Shown here: piece after piece, positions 26,400-33,853 of the stretch
Numbering within the stretch: position 1 is the first letter of the stretch
Layout of the letters: the number at the start of each line of letters is the position of its first letter
Notes under the pieces: generated by a model
Database searches by the model: none
Seen by the model: the letters and a program-made list of their open reading frames with translations, nothing else
Told to the model about the DNA's origin: nothing
Assembly (NCBI RefSeq): GCF_000702665.1
Contig: NZ_JNJA01000013.1
Coordinates: 1 to 64,000, forward strand
Direction: 5' to 3'
DNA from: Solidesulfovibrio alcoholivorans DSM 5433
Lineage (GTDB): Bacteria; Desulfobacterota; Desulfovibrionia; Desulfovibrionales; Desulfovibrionaceae
Length of the DNA stretch: 64,000 nucleotides
Position numbers and translations under genes: made by a program

Positions 26400-26903
26400 A
26401 TGACCACAGCCGCCGTTCCGCTGCCCCTTTTCACCCTCCTGCACGGCGCGGGGTTGCCCGTGCTCGTCGAGACCGCGACCGGCGCGGGCGACCTCGCCCA
26501 TGCCGCCGGGGACATCTTCGACACCGTGATCACCATGGAGGCAGACAAGGTCCTGTACGAGGCCGCCCACGAACGGCTGTCCGGCCGCAAGGGCATCCTG
26601 CCGCTTCATGGCGACGCCGCGGACATGGTGCCGAACCTGCTGCCCCGCCTGGCCAGGCCGGGCGCTTTCTGGCTGAACGCCCCGCCGCGCCCGGGCGAGG
26701 CCCTGCCCCGGGGGCTCGCGGCCATCCTGGCCGATCCGCGCGGCCATGTCGTATGCCTGCCGCATCTGGCCGCATCCGACCCGGACCTTGCCGCCGCCCT
26801 CGCGACGGGAGCGGCCCACGACGTCGTGACGTTCGACGGCGTCTGCGTCCTCGTGCCCCGCGACAACACGGCCCTGCGCAAGGCCCTCGCGCCAAGCGCC
26901 TGA
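26400..26903 (+). CDS. Methyltransferase-like small protein
   Basis: This is a 167-residue protein that resembles a shortened class I methyltransferase: VLVETATGAGDLAHAAGD (motif I-like), FDTVITMEADKVLYEAAHER (motif II position, acidic residue) and GRKGILPLHGDAADMVPNLL (motif III-like). The glycine loop is incomplete. It ends VCVLVPRDNTALRKAL. The protein is cytosolic with no known partner, and the start is preceded by AAGGACC. Function is uncertain. Confidence 0.55.
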   Translation: MTTAAVPLPLFTLLHGAGLPVLVETATGAGDLAHAAGDIFDTVITMEADKVLYEAAHERLSGRKGILPLHGDAADMVPNLLPRLARPGAFWLNAPPRPGEALPRGLAAILADPRGHVVCLPHLAASDPDLAAALATGAAHDVVTFDGVCVLVPRDNTALRKALAPSA

Positions 26904-26961
26904 GCCCGCGCCTTTCGCAACGCGCCTCCTGCTCTCCCCGTCTTTAGCAAACAGTCGCCTC

Positions 26962-27016
26962 CCCCCTTTCGGGGTGGTCCAGGAGGGGCCCTCGGCCCCT
27001 CCTGGCCGCCGGAGGC
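26962..27016 (-). repeat. Dispersed palindromic repeat, copy 1
   Basis: A 55-base element whose centre is AGGAGGGGCC-CTC-GGCCCCTCCT, flanked by CCCCTTTCGGGGTGGTCC and GCCGCCGGAGGC. Near-identical copies, in opposite orientation, occur at 39394-39449 and 57912-57965, all in intergenic DNA after a gene end. Confidence 0.75.
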
Positions 27017-27041
27017 ATTCTTCCCCCTCTTCTCTCCCTTC

Positions 27042-27128
27042 ACCCCCGCTCCCCATCCTCCCCATTCTCTCCATCCTCCCCATTCTCTCCATATCTCTCC
27101 ATTCTCTCCATATCTCTCCATTCTCTCC
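27042..27128 (+). repeat. Pyrimidine-only low-complexity tract with 18/19-bp units
   Basis: An 87-base stretch composed almost only of C and T with scattered A. The unit ATTCTCTCCATATCTCTCC occurs twice in tandem (27082-27100, 27101-27119) plus a half unit. Slippage-prone and without coding sense. It fills the gap before the small Cys-rich gene. Confidence 0.7.
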
Positions 27129-27206
27129 TTCCCTCCCCCTCCGGGATTGCGCCGGCAGGCGGGCTGGCGTAAGGAAGGGGCCGCACCATCCGTGGAAGGA
27201 GATCCC

Positions 27207-27398
27207 ATGAAGCTCGCCCTGGCCCTCGCCTGCGCCCTGTGCCTGACGCTTACCGGCACGCTGTTCGCCTTTTCCCAGGCCACCCCCGGCGAATCCTACG
27301 CCGCCTACGCCGACGCCGCGCGCAACGCCACCTCGTGTGAGCTTTCCTCGTGCGGCTGCCTGGGGCTGCGCTGCTCCTGCTTCGACTGCGGCAAGTAG
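27207..27398 (+). CDS. Small secreted Cys-rich peptide
   Basis: This is a 63-residue frame with GGAAGGAG six bases before the ATG, an unusually strong signal. The N-terminus (MKLALALACALCLTLTGTLF) is a signal-type hydrophobic segment. The last 20 residues hold six Cys (CELSSCGCLGLRCSCFDCGK). There is no lipobox at the expected distance. The next gene, an Lgt-like transferase, starts 20 bases downstream and is probably co-transcribed, which suggests that this peptide might be a substrate or partner, but that is inference. I do not recognise a family. Confidence 0.6.
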   Translation: MKLALALACALCLTLTGTLFAFSQATPGESYAAYADAARNATSCELSSCGCLGLRCSCFDCGK

Positions 27399-27417
27399 CC
27401 CGCCCTTCCCACACCAT

Positions 27418-28242
27418 ATGGGCGGCTTCATCGCCTTCCTGCTTTCCCGGGCCACGGGGCTCGACCTGTTCGTCCTGGTCCAGGCCGGCTACCTGATCCT
27501 GGGGCTTACCGGGCTCGTCATCGTTTTCGCCGGCACACGGCGCGACCTGGCCGGTGATCCGCGCCGCGGCCGCTACCTGCTGCTGTTCCTGGCCGCCCTT
27601 CCCCTGGGTCTGGCCGGCGCGCGGGCCATCCCCATCATCCAGGACGCGTTCCTTGCCGGCCGCCTCACCTTCGGCATCGTCGCGTCCGGGGGCCTGGTCT
27701 TCTACGGCGGCGCGCTGGCGGTCCTCGGCGCGCTGCGCCTGGGCTGCCCTCTTCTCGGGCTTTCGCCCTGGCCGCTGCTCGACGCCGTGTGCCGCTACGC
27801 TCCCCTCGGCCACGCCTTCGGCCGGCTGGGCTGCTTTTTCGGCGGCTGCTGCTTCGGCGCAGTCACGCACGGGCCGCTTGGCATCCGCTTTCCGGCCGGG
27901 TCCCCGGCCTATCTCCAGCACAAGCTCGACGGGCTGCTCCCGCCGAACGCCGTGGCCTCGCTGCCCGTGCATCCCTCGCAGCTCTACGAAGCCCTGGGCG
28001 ACCTGGCGCTGTTCGGCCTGCTCCAGTACGCCGGCAGCCGCCGCCACGGCGGCCTGCCCCCGGGGCGCATGACGACGCTGTACCTGGCCGGCTACGCCGT
28101 GCTGCGCTTCGTGCTCGAATTCTGGCGGGGCGACACGATACGGGGCCTCTATTACGGCATTTCCACCTCGCAGTACGTGGCCCTGGCCGTGTTGGCCGGC
28201 GTGCTCGTCGTCCTGTTGCGCCGCCGGGCGCTGGCGCAATAG
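27418..28242 (+). CDS. Prolipoprotein diacylglyceryl transferase (Lgt) homologue
   Basis: This is a 274-residue integral membrane protein with several hydrophobic segments. The Lgt signature is in YAPLGHAFGRLGCFFGGCCF, followed by PVHPSQLYEAL and a C-terminal FVLEFWRGD that match conserved Lgt segments (His/Arg loops of the active site). The insert around residue 145 has Cys in CFFGGCC, which the classical enzyme lacks. Lgt attaches diacylglycerol to the lipobox Cys of prolipoproteins in the inner membrane. A second, housekeeping lgt is likely elsewhere; this copy may be specialised. The ribosome binding site is poor. Confidence 0.78.
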   Translation: MGGFIAFLLSRATGLDLFVLVQAGYLILGLTGLVIVFAGTRRDLAGDPRRGRYLLLFLAALPLGLAGARAIPIIQDAFLAGRLTFGIVASGGLVFYGGALAVLGALRLGCPLLGLSPWPLLDAVCRYAPLGHAFGRLGCFFGGCCFGAVTHGPLGIRFPAGSPAYLQHKLDGLLPPNAVASLPVHPSQLYEALGDLALFGLLQYAGSRRHGGLPPGRMTTLYLAGYAVLRFVLEFWRGDTIRGLYYGISTSQYVALAVLAGVLVVLLRRRALAQ

Positions 28243-28342
28243 GCAACTCGTTTTCCGACTCGTCACGTTCTTTTCGCGCCGCGTATCCAAAAAAAACAGT
28301 CCCATCGCGTACAAGCCCTATGCAAGGGGCGACGCATACGCT

Positions 28343-29356
28343 ATGGAAGACGGCATGTTCCAGGCTTTCTCCCGCCTCTGTCCGCTACGCATGCGGATTG
28401 TGGCCGGGATGTGCGCCCTCTGCGCCGTCCTGCTGCTGTGGCCCGTCCTTGCGCGGGCGACGCTCAAGCAGGCCGCGCTCATCCCGCAATGGGAGCCGCA
28501 GGCCCAGTTCGCCGGCTATTACGTGGCCCTGGCCAAGGGCTTCTATGCCGCGGCCGGGGTCGATATGCGTATCCTGCGCGGCGGACCGGGCTCCCCGCCG
28601 TCCCGGCTGCTGCGCGAGGGCCAGGCACAATTCGGCACGTTTTTTCTGCCCACGGCCGTCCGCGAGCGGGCCGAGGGGCTTGCGCTCGTCAACCTGGCCC
28701 AGTTCGTGCCCCACTCCAACCAGTTGCTCATCGCCCGGAAAGCCGACGGCATCACGCGCCCGGAAGACCTCGACGGCCGGCGGGTGAGCTTATGGGGCCC
28801 GGAATTTCGCATCGCGCCCGAGGAGCTTTTCAAGCGGCACGGCGTGCGCGTTACCGAGGTGCCCCAGGGCTACACCGTGGACCTGTTCCTGCGCGGCGGC
28901 GTGGCGGCCTGCTCGGCCATGCGCTACAACGAATACCACGTGCTGTTAAACGCCGGCCTCGACCCCGACGCACTCACGGTTTTCGCCATGGCCGACCTCG
29001 GCCTCGACCTGCCCGAGGACGGGCTCTACACCCTGGAAGAAACCTGGAAGAAAGACCCGGAACTGTGCCGGGCCGTGCGGCGCGCCTCCATCGAAGGCTG
29101 GAAGTACGCCTTCGCCCACCCCGGAGAGGCGCTCGACATCGTCATGAGCCACGTTTCCGCCGCCCACCTGCCCACCAACCGCATGCACCAGCAATGGATG
29201 TTCGAACACATCCGCCAGGCCATGCTCGCGGACGGCGAAGCCGGCTTCGGCACGCTCACGCGGACCGGCTACGACGCGGCGGCGCGCGCCCTGCTCGGGG
29301 CCGGCCGCATCGCGCACGTTCCCGCCTACGAGGACTTCGATGCCGACGCCCGGTAA
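28343..29356 (+). CDS. NMT1/THI5-type ABC transporter substrate-binding protein
   Basis: This is a 337-residue protein with a signal segment (MRIVAGMCALCAVLLLWP) ending near ARA-T. The mature part begins KQAALIPQWEPQAQFAGYYV and continues ALAKGFYAAAGVDMRIL, LREGQAQFGTF and YNEYHVLLNAGLD, typical of the THI5/NMT1 binding-protein family (pyrimidine, nitrate/sulfonate type ligands). No permease or ATPase follows. Its end overlaps the next gene by 17 bases. It may therefore be a ligand sensor for that phosphatase rather than a transporter subunit. AAGGGGC lies near an ATG at 28343. Confidence 0.72.
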   Translation: MEDGMFQAFSRLCPLRMRIVAGMCALCAVLLLWPVLARATLKQAALIPQWEPQAQFAGYYVALAKGFYAAAGVDMRILRGGPGSPPSRLLREGQAQFGTFFLPTAVRERAEGLALVNLAQFVPHSNQLLIARKADGITRPEDLDGRRVSLWGPEFRIAPEELFKRHGVRVTEVPQGYTVDLFLRGGVAACSAMRYNEYHVLLNAGLDPDALTVFAMADLGLDLPEDGLYTLEETWKKDPELCRAVRRASIEGWKYAFAHPGEALDIVMSHVSAAHLPTNRMHQQWMFEHIRQAMLADGEAGFGTLTRTGYDAAARALLGAGRIAHVPAYEDFDADAR

Positions 29357-31292
29357 ACGCCGTTCAGGCCGGGGCCTCGGCTTCAAGCTCGCCCTGTTCA
29401 TCTTGGCCAGCACCACCGCCATCTTCGTGGGGGCCGGGGCCTATTCCTACCACGCGGCCAAGCGCATGCTGCTTGCCGGGGTGCGCGAAAACGCCGTGAA
29501 CCTCCTGCGCGCCGCGGCGACGCGCCTCGAAGTCCCCCTGGCCGGTGTGGAGCGCATCCCGCGCTATCTGGCCCGCCAGATCGGCCAGGAGATGCCCGAC
29601 GCCGAGCGCCTGGACCGCGACCTGGAAGACTTTCTGGCCGGCAACCCCGACGTCTTCGGCACGGCCGCGGCCTTCGCAAGAGGCGCCTTCGCCCCGGGCG
29701 CGCAGCGCTTCGCCCCCTACTTCTGTCGCAGGGACGGCCGACCGGCCAAGGTGCCCCTGGGGTACGAGGACCGCTACGAGCTGGAGAACTGGTATCTCGT
29801 GCCGCGAGAACTCGGCCGCCCGGTCTGGAGCGAGCCCTATTTCGACGAATCCGGCGGCGACATCGTCATGACCACCTACAGTGTGCCCATCTTCCGCACC
29901 GAAGGGGCGAAGCGGACGTTTTGCGGTGTGGTCACGGCCGACGTCTCCCTGGAATGGCTGCGGGAGCAGGTGCGCAAGATCAACATGTACAGCTCGGGCT
30001 ACGCGTTCCTGCTCAGCAAAAACGGCGTGTTCGTCTCCCACCCCGAGAGCCGCTACATCATGCGCGAAAGCATCTTTTCCCTGGCCGAGCAGGCGAAGAG
30101 TCCCGAACTGCGCGCCGTGGGCCAGGCCATGACGCGCGGCGGCGAAGGCTTCGCCCGGCTGCCGGATTTCGTGCTCGGCCAGCCGGCCTGGCTCGCCTAC
30201 GCGCCCATGGCCGCCACGGGCTGGTCCATGGGCGTCATCGTGCCCGAGGCCGAACTGTTCGCGGACCTGAACCGCCTGGGGAGCACGGTCGCGGCCATCG
30301 GCGCGGCCGGGTTCGTGCTGCTGCTTTGCGTCATCGCGGCCATCGCCGCGACCATCACCCGGCCGCTGTCGCGCCTGGCGGCCACGGCCGCGGAAATCGC
30401 CAAGGGCAACCTCGATACGCCCGTGCCCGCGCCGGCAAGCGGCGACGAGGTGGGGCGGCTGTCGCGCTCGTTCGAGCAGATGCGCCTGGCGCTTCGCGAC
30501 TACATCGCCGACCTCACGGCCACGACCAAGGCCAAGGAGCGCCTGGAATCGGAGCTCAAGATCGCGCGCAACATCCAGATGAGCTTTCTGCCCAAGCACT
30601 TCCCGCCCTTTCCGGAAATCTCGGCCTTCGAGCTGCACGCCACACTGGAACCGGCCTGGGAGGTGGGCGGCGACCTCTACGACTTCTTCCTCATCGGGCC
30701 GGACAAGCTGCTGTTCCTCGTCGGCGACGTCTCGGGCAAGGGGGTGCCCGCGGCACTGTTCATGGCCGTGACCAAGACCCTGGTCAAAGGCATCGCCGAA
30801 CAGGAAGCCGACCCGGCCGGGATCCTGTCCAAGGTCAACAAGGAACTGTGCGTGGACAACGAATCCATGCTCTTCGTCACCATGTTCCTGGCCATCCTGG
30901 ACTTCCGCACGGGCGAGCTGGCCTTCTCCAACGCCGGGCACAACCCGCCGGCCCTGATCGCGCCGGATGGGGCCGTGTCCTGGCTGCCGCTGCCGCGCGG
31001 CGTGTTCCTCGGCATCATGGAGGATGCCGTCTACAAGACCAGCCGGACTTCCCTGCCGCCCGGGGCCAGGCTCGTGGCCTTCACCGACGGCGTGACCGAG
31101 GCCATGAACCCCGGGCAACGCCTTTTCGGCACGGACAGGCTGCGCGAGGCGCTTGTGCGGGCTCGCGACATGCCGCCGGAGGTCATGGACGCGGCCGTCA
31201 TGGAGGCGGTGCGCGGCTTCGCCGGCACGGCCGAGCAAGCGGACGACATCACCGTGCTGACCCTGTTGTATCGCGGTGATGCGAAGGCGTAA
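29340..31292 (+). CDS. Cache-HAMP-PP2C (SpoIIE/RsbU-type) membrane phosphatase
   Basis: This is a 650-residue protein. A first membrane segment at residues 17-35 is followed by a large extracytoplasmic double-Cache domain (PVWSEPYFDESGGDIVMTTY, SSGYAFLLSKNGVFVSHPES), a second membrane segment (TVAAIGAAGFVLLLCVIAAI), HAMP, and a cytoplasmic SpoIIE domain with GGDLYDFFLIG, VGDVSGKGVPAALFMAV, FSNAGHNPPALI and VAFTDGVTEA, giving the metal-binding Asp. It dephosphorylates an anti-sigma-antagonist in response to an external signal. It overlaps the binding-protein gene by 17 bases, so that protein may feed its Cache domain. A STAS protein at 40820 is a candidate substrate. Confidence 0.88.
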   Translation: MPTPGKRRSGRGLGFKLALFILASTTAIFVGAGAYSYHAAKRMLLAGVRENAVNLLRAAATRLEVPLAGVERIPRYLARQIGQEMPDAERLDRDLEDFLAGNPDVFGTAAAFARGAFAPGAQRFAPYFCRRDGRPAKVPLGYEDRYELENWYLVPRELGRPVWSEPYFDESGGDIVMTTYSVPIFRTEGAKRTFCGVVTADVSLEWLREQVRKINMYSSGYAFLLSKNGVFVSHPESRYIMRESIFSLAEQAKSPELRAVGQAMTRGGEGFARLPDFVLGQPAWLAYAPMAATGWSMGVIVPEAELFADLNRLGSTVAAIGAAGFVLLLCVIAAIAATITRPLSRLAATAAEIAKGNLDTPVPAPASGDEVGRLSRSFEQMRLALRDYIADLTATTKAKERLESELKIARNIQMSFLPKHFPPFPEISAFELHATLEPAWEVGGDLYDFFLIGPDKLLFLVGDVSGKGVPAALFMAVTKTLVKGIAEQEADPAGILSKVNKELCVDNESMLFVTMFLAILDFRTGELAFSNAGHNPPALIAPDGAVSWLPLPRGVFLGIMEDAVYKTSRTSLPPGARLVAFTDGVTEAMNPGQRLFGTDRLREALVRARDMPPEVMDAAVMEAVRGFAGTAEQADDITVLTLLYRGDAKA

Positions 31293-31381
31293 CGCCGTGT
31301 GACAACGCCGTAGACGCGTCTGCGACCGCAACCCTTCACTAGCATCGCACAAGTGGCGTTTTCATTTATTTTGGAATTCAG

Positions 31382-31410
31382 TTGCATTCGCCCATTTTCT
31401 GTCATATATG
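31382..31410 (+). promoter_or_regulatory. Candidate sigma-70 promoter for the MucR-type gene
   Basis: TTGCAT (31382-31387), 17-base spacer, TATATG (31405-31410). It lies about 30 bases before the start codon at 31439, within a locally AT-rich region after the phosphatase gene. Confidence 0.5.
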
Positions 31411-31438
31411 TAACGAAAGTCGTTCCCAGGAGAGACAA

Positions 31439-31846
31439 ATGGAAGATTATCTCAAGGAAGCTTTGGAAATTGTCAAAGCGCAAGCTTCCGTGCGCACCAT
31501 GACCGATGAAGAAATCACCTCGATGTTGAAAAATGTGGCCGCCGGCATTCAGGCCGCCGCCGAAGCGGACACCCTGCCCGCGGAGCCGGCCACGCCGGCC
31601 GTGGATCCGGCCAAGGCCATCAAGGAAAGCAGCGTGCTGTGCCTGGAATGCGGCAAGTCCTTCAAGGTGCTCACCAAGAAGCATCTGGCCGCCCACGGCA
31701 TCACACCCGAGGAATACCGGGCCAAGTACGGCTACAAGAAAGGCGCGCCCCTGGCCGCCAAGTCCCTGCAACGCGAGCGCCGCAAGAAGATGAAGGACAT
31801 GCGGCTGTGGGAGCGTCGGCGCAAACCCGCTGCCGTCGCCGAATAG
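31439..31846 (+). CDS. MucR/Ros-family zinc-finger transcriptional regulator
   Basis: This is a 135-residue protein from the ATG at 31439, with AGGAGA upstream. The C-terminal domain carries the prokaryotic zinc finger: CLECGKSFKVLTKKHLAAHG with its Cys/His ligands, then ITPEEYRAKYGY, characteristic of MucR/Ros. The N-terminal 50 residues are helical. Members repress or activate exopolysaccharide, motility and virulence genes in alphaproteobacteria and occur in multiple copies in Desulfovibrio. Targets are unknown here. Single gene with its own promoter. Confidence 0.88.
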   Translation: MEDYLKEALEIVKAQASVRTMTDEEITSMLKNVAAGIQAAAEADTLPAEPATPAVDPAKAIKESSVLCLECGKSFKVLTKKHLAAHGITPEEYRAKYGYKKGAPLAAKSLQRERRKKMKDMRLWERRRKPAAVAE

Positions 31847-32008
31847 GACAGACGCCTTCCCGCCTCTCCGCCAGGCGATGCATCCCAAGCGACATGGCGC
31901 GCGGCCGATTTTCGCGGGAACGGCCGCGCGCGGCGCGTCCGGCGGCGACCGCCTCCCCGTACCACCCCGCAAGCCCCTTCCCGGCCGGGACGCCGCGCCC
32001 TCTGGCGC

Positions 32009-33166
32009 TTACGCTTCCTCGGACGGAATGATGACCTTGACCGGATCGGTCAGGGTTTCGTAACGGGCCAGTTTGGCGATGTGCTCCAGGGCGACGCTCG
32101 AGAGCGACGCTCCCCGGGAGAGCACCTTGATCTGCTGCCCGCCCCGCGAAACGTACATGTCCTCGGCCAGGATCATGTTATCGCGCAGGCTTTTGACGGC
32201 CATGGGCACGATGACGTACTTGCCCTCCTCGCCGAGCGCCTCGCCGAGCGCCGCCAGCACGTCGGGGTCGTACAGACCCGAGGCCTGGCGCAGTTGCTTG
32301 TAGGCGTCGGCCTTGGGCTGGCCCGCGCCGAGAAAGCGGTCGAAATCCAGAAGCACCCGCAGGATGCGCGCGCCAAGGGGTATCTCCTTGCCGCGCACGG
32401 CGTCCTCGGGAAAACCGCCGCCGTCGAAATTCTTCTCCTGGTAGGCGATGGCCTTGGCCACGCCGCCCATGCGCGGGATATTGGCCACGAGCCGCGCCGC
32501 CACCTCGGCGTGCTGCTGGTAGACGGCCTGGTCCTCGGCTCCGAGCGTCCGGCCGCGTTCCACCCGCGAGATCAGGTTGTCCGGCAGCGTGATGTAGCCG
32601 AGCAGGCACAGCATGGCCGCGGCCTCGGTCTGCCAGGGGTTCGGGTCGCCGCACAGCTTCGCCAGGGGCCGCACGTAGGGCGCGATGCGCGACACCCGGC
32701 CGTAGACCTCCGGCCGCAGCAGCGACAGCACTTCCGAAAGGATGCGCAGGCTGCCCCGCAGCGTCCCTTCGAGCAATTCGCGCTCGGCCATGACCAGACG
32801 GTACTGTTCCACGGCCGCGGTCAGCGCCCCCTTGAGGTAGTCCGCCTCGCAGGGCTTGGTCAGGAAACGGAAGATGTTGCCCTCGTTGACCGCGCTAATG
32901 GCCGCCTCCAGTTCGGCGAAGCCCGTGAGCATCACACGCACCGTCTCCGGCCGCAACTCGCGCACCTTGGCCAGCACCGCGATGCCGTCCATGCCCGGCA
33001 TGCGCAGGTCCGAGACCACCACGGCGTACGGCGGGTTCTCCCGGACCTTGGCCAGCCCGGCCTCGGGCCCGACGGCCGTGTCCACCTCGAAAACGCCGTG
33101 GAGGTTGCGGCGAAACCCGGCCAGTATCCGTTCGTCGTCGTCGATGAAGAGCACCCGCTTGTTCAC
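32009..33166 (-). CDS. Receiver plus HD-domain response regulator with an atypical HD motif
   Basis: This is a 385-residue protein from a GTG at 33166 with AAGGGGG upstream; the frame extends upstream without support. The receiver (LFIDDDERIL, VVSDLRMPGMDG, MLTGFAE, FLTKPC) is normal. The output domain is RpfG-like but eroded: the metal-site HDxGK is replaced by CLLGYITLPD, and the GYP region reads YQEKNFDGGGFPED. It therefore probably does not hydrolyse cyclic di-GMP and may only bind it or act as a scaffold. The C-terminal part (KSLRDNMILAEDMYVSRGG) is typical of this group. Confidence 0.82.
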   Translation of the reverse strand: MNKRVLFIDDDERILAGFRRNLHGVFEVDTAVGPEAGLAKVRENPPYAVVVSDLRMPGMDGIAVLAKVRELRPETVRVMLTGFAELEAAISAVNEGNIFRFLTKPCEADYLKGALTAAVEQYRLVMAERELLEGTLRGSLRILSEVLSLLRPEVYGRVSRIAPYVRPLAKLCGDPNPWQTEAAAMLCLLGYITLPDNLISRVERGRTLGAEDQAVYQQHAEVAARLVANIPRMGGVAKAIAYQEKNFDGGGFPEDAVRGKEIPLGARILRVLLDFDRFLGAGQPKADAYKQLRQASGLYDPDVLAALGEALGEEGKYVIVPMAVKSLRDNMILAEDMYVSRGGQQIKVLSRGASLSSVALEHIAKLARYETLTDPVKVIIPSEEA

Positions 33167-33853
33167 CGTTTCCCCCTTCTTATCACCGCAAGCATGGTAC
33201 GTCGCCTGTCCTCTGGCCAGCCCCAGGCCGCAGGCCCGCCAAAGGATCAGATCGGAGCCGGCTTGCCGGTTCAGGCAACGGTCGGCCAAATGCTGCGGTG
33301 CGTCGTCCTCAATACATTCGCTTCGGCGAATGGCGGCCTCCCGGAGCGCCTTTGTATGGACCGGAGGGCGCACGCGGGAGGTTTCACCCCCATGATATCG
33401 CATCCCGCAAAAATGAAAAGAACGGCAAGGTTGCGCACGCACCCGGACAATTGCCCCTTTCCAGGCGAACTTGACAGAAGCGTAAAATGTAGCAATAACT
33501 TCATTGTAGCAACTAAAAGAGCGTACCGAGGCAGCAGTGCCGACCACAAAAGAAGAAAAGCAATTACCCAGCGGCAAGGGTATGCACAACTAGAAACGCA
33601 AGCACATCACGCATACAGCAGTACAGCCTGCACCACCAGCCGCGTTTTTCAAAGCGAGAAGACCATCGTTTTTCCTGCAAAATATTTACGCAGCCCAACT
33701 TCAAACAGGAGTCTACCTGCATAAATTTAAAAATACAAAATAAATAAATAATCTGTACCAGAGCGTTACAAGCCATTCCACCGCAACAATTAAATATTGT
33801 AGTTACTTTTAACGCTTCAAATCGCCTCTCCTTGAGGCCCGTAAAAACTAGCC
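33167..33853. other. Gene-free divergent region
   Basis: This 687-base stretch separates two divergent genes and has no supported gene. From about 33700 it is strongly AT-rich (AAATTTAAAAATACAAAATA). CAATTAAATATTG near 33790 is a short inverted repeat (CAAT and ATTG) and TTACAA followed at 18 bases by TTAAAT could be a weak promoter for the NHL gene. The frames on both strands here lack ribosome binding sites. Confidence 0.5.
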
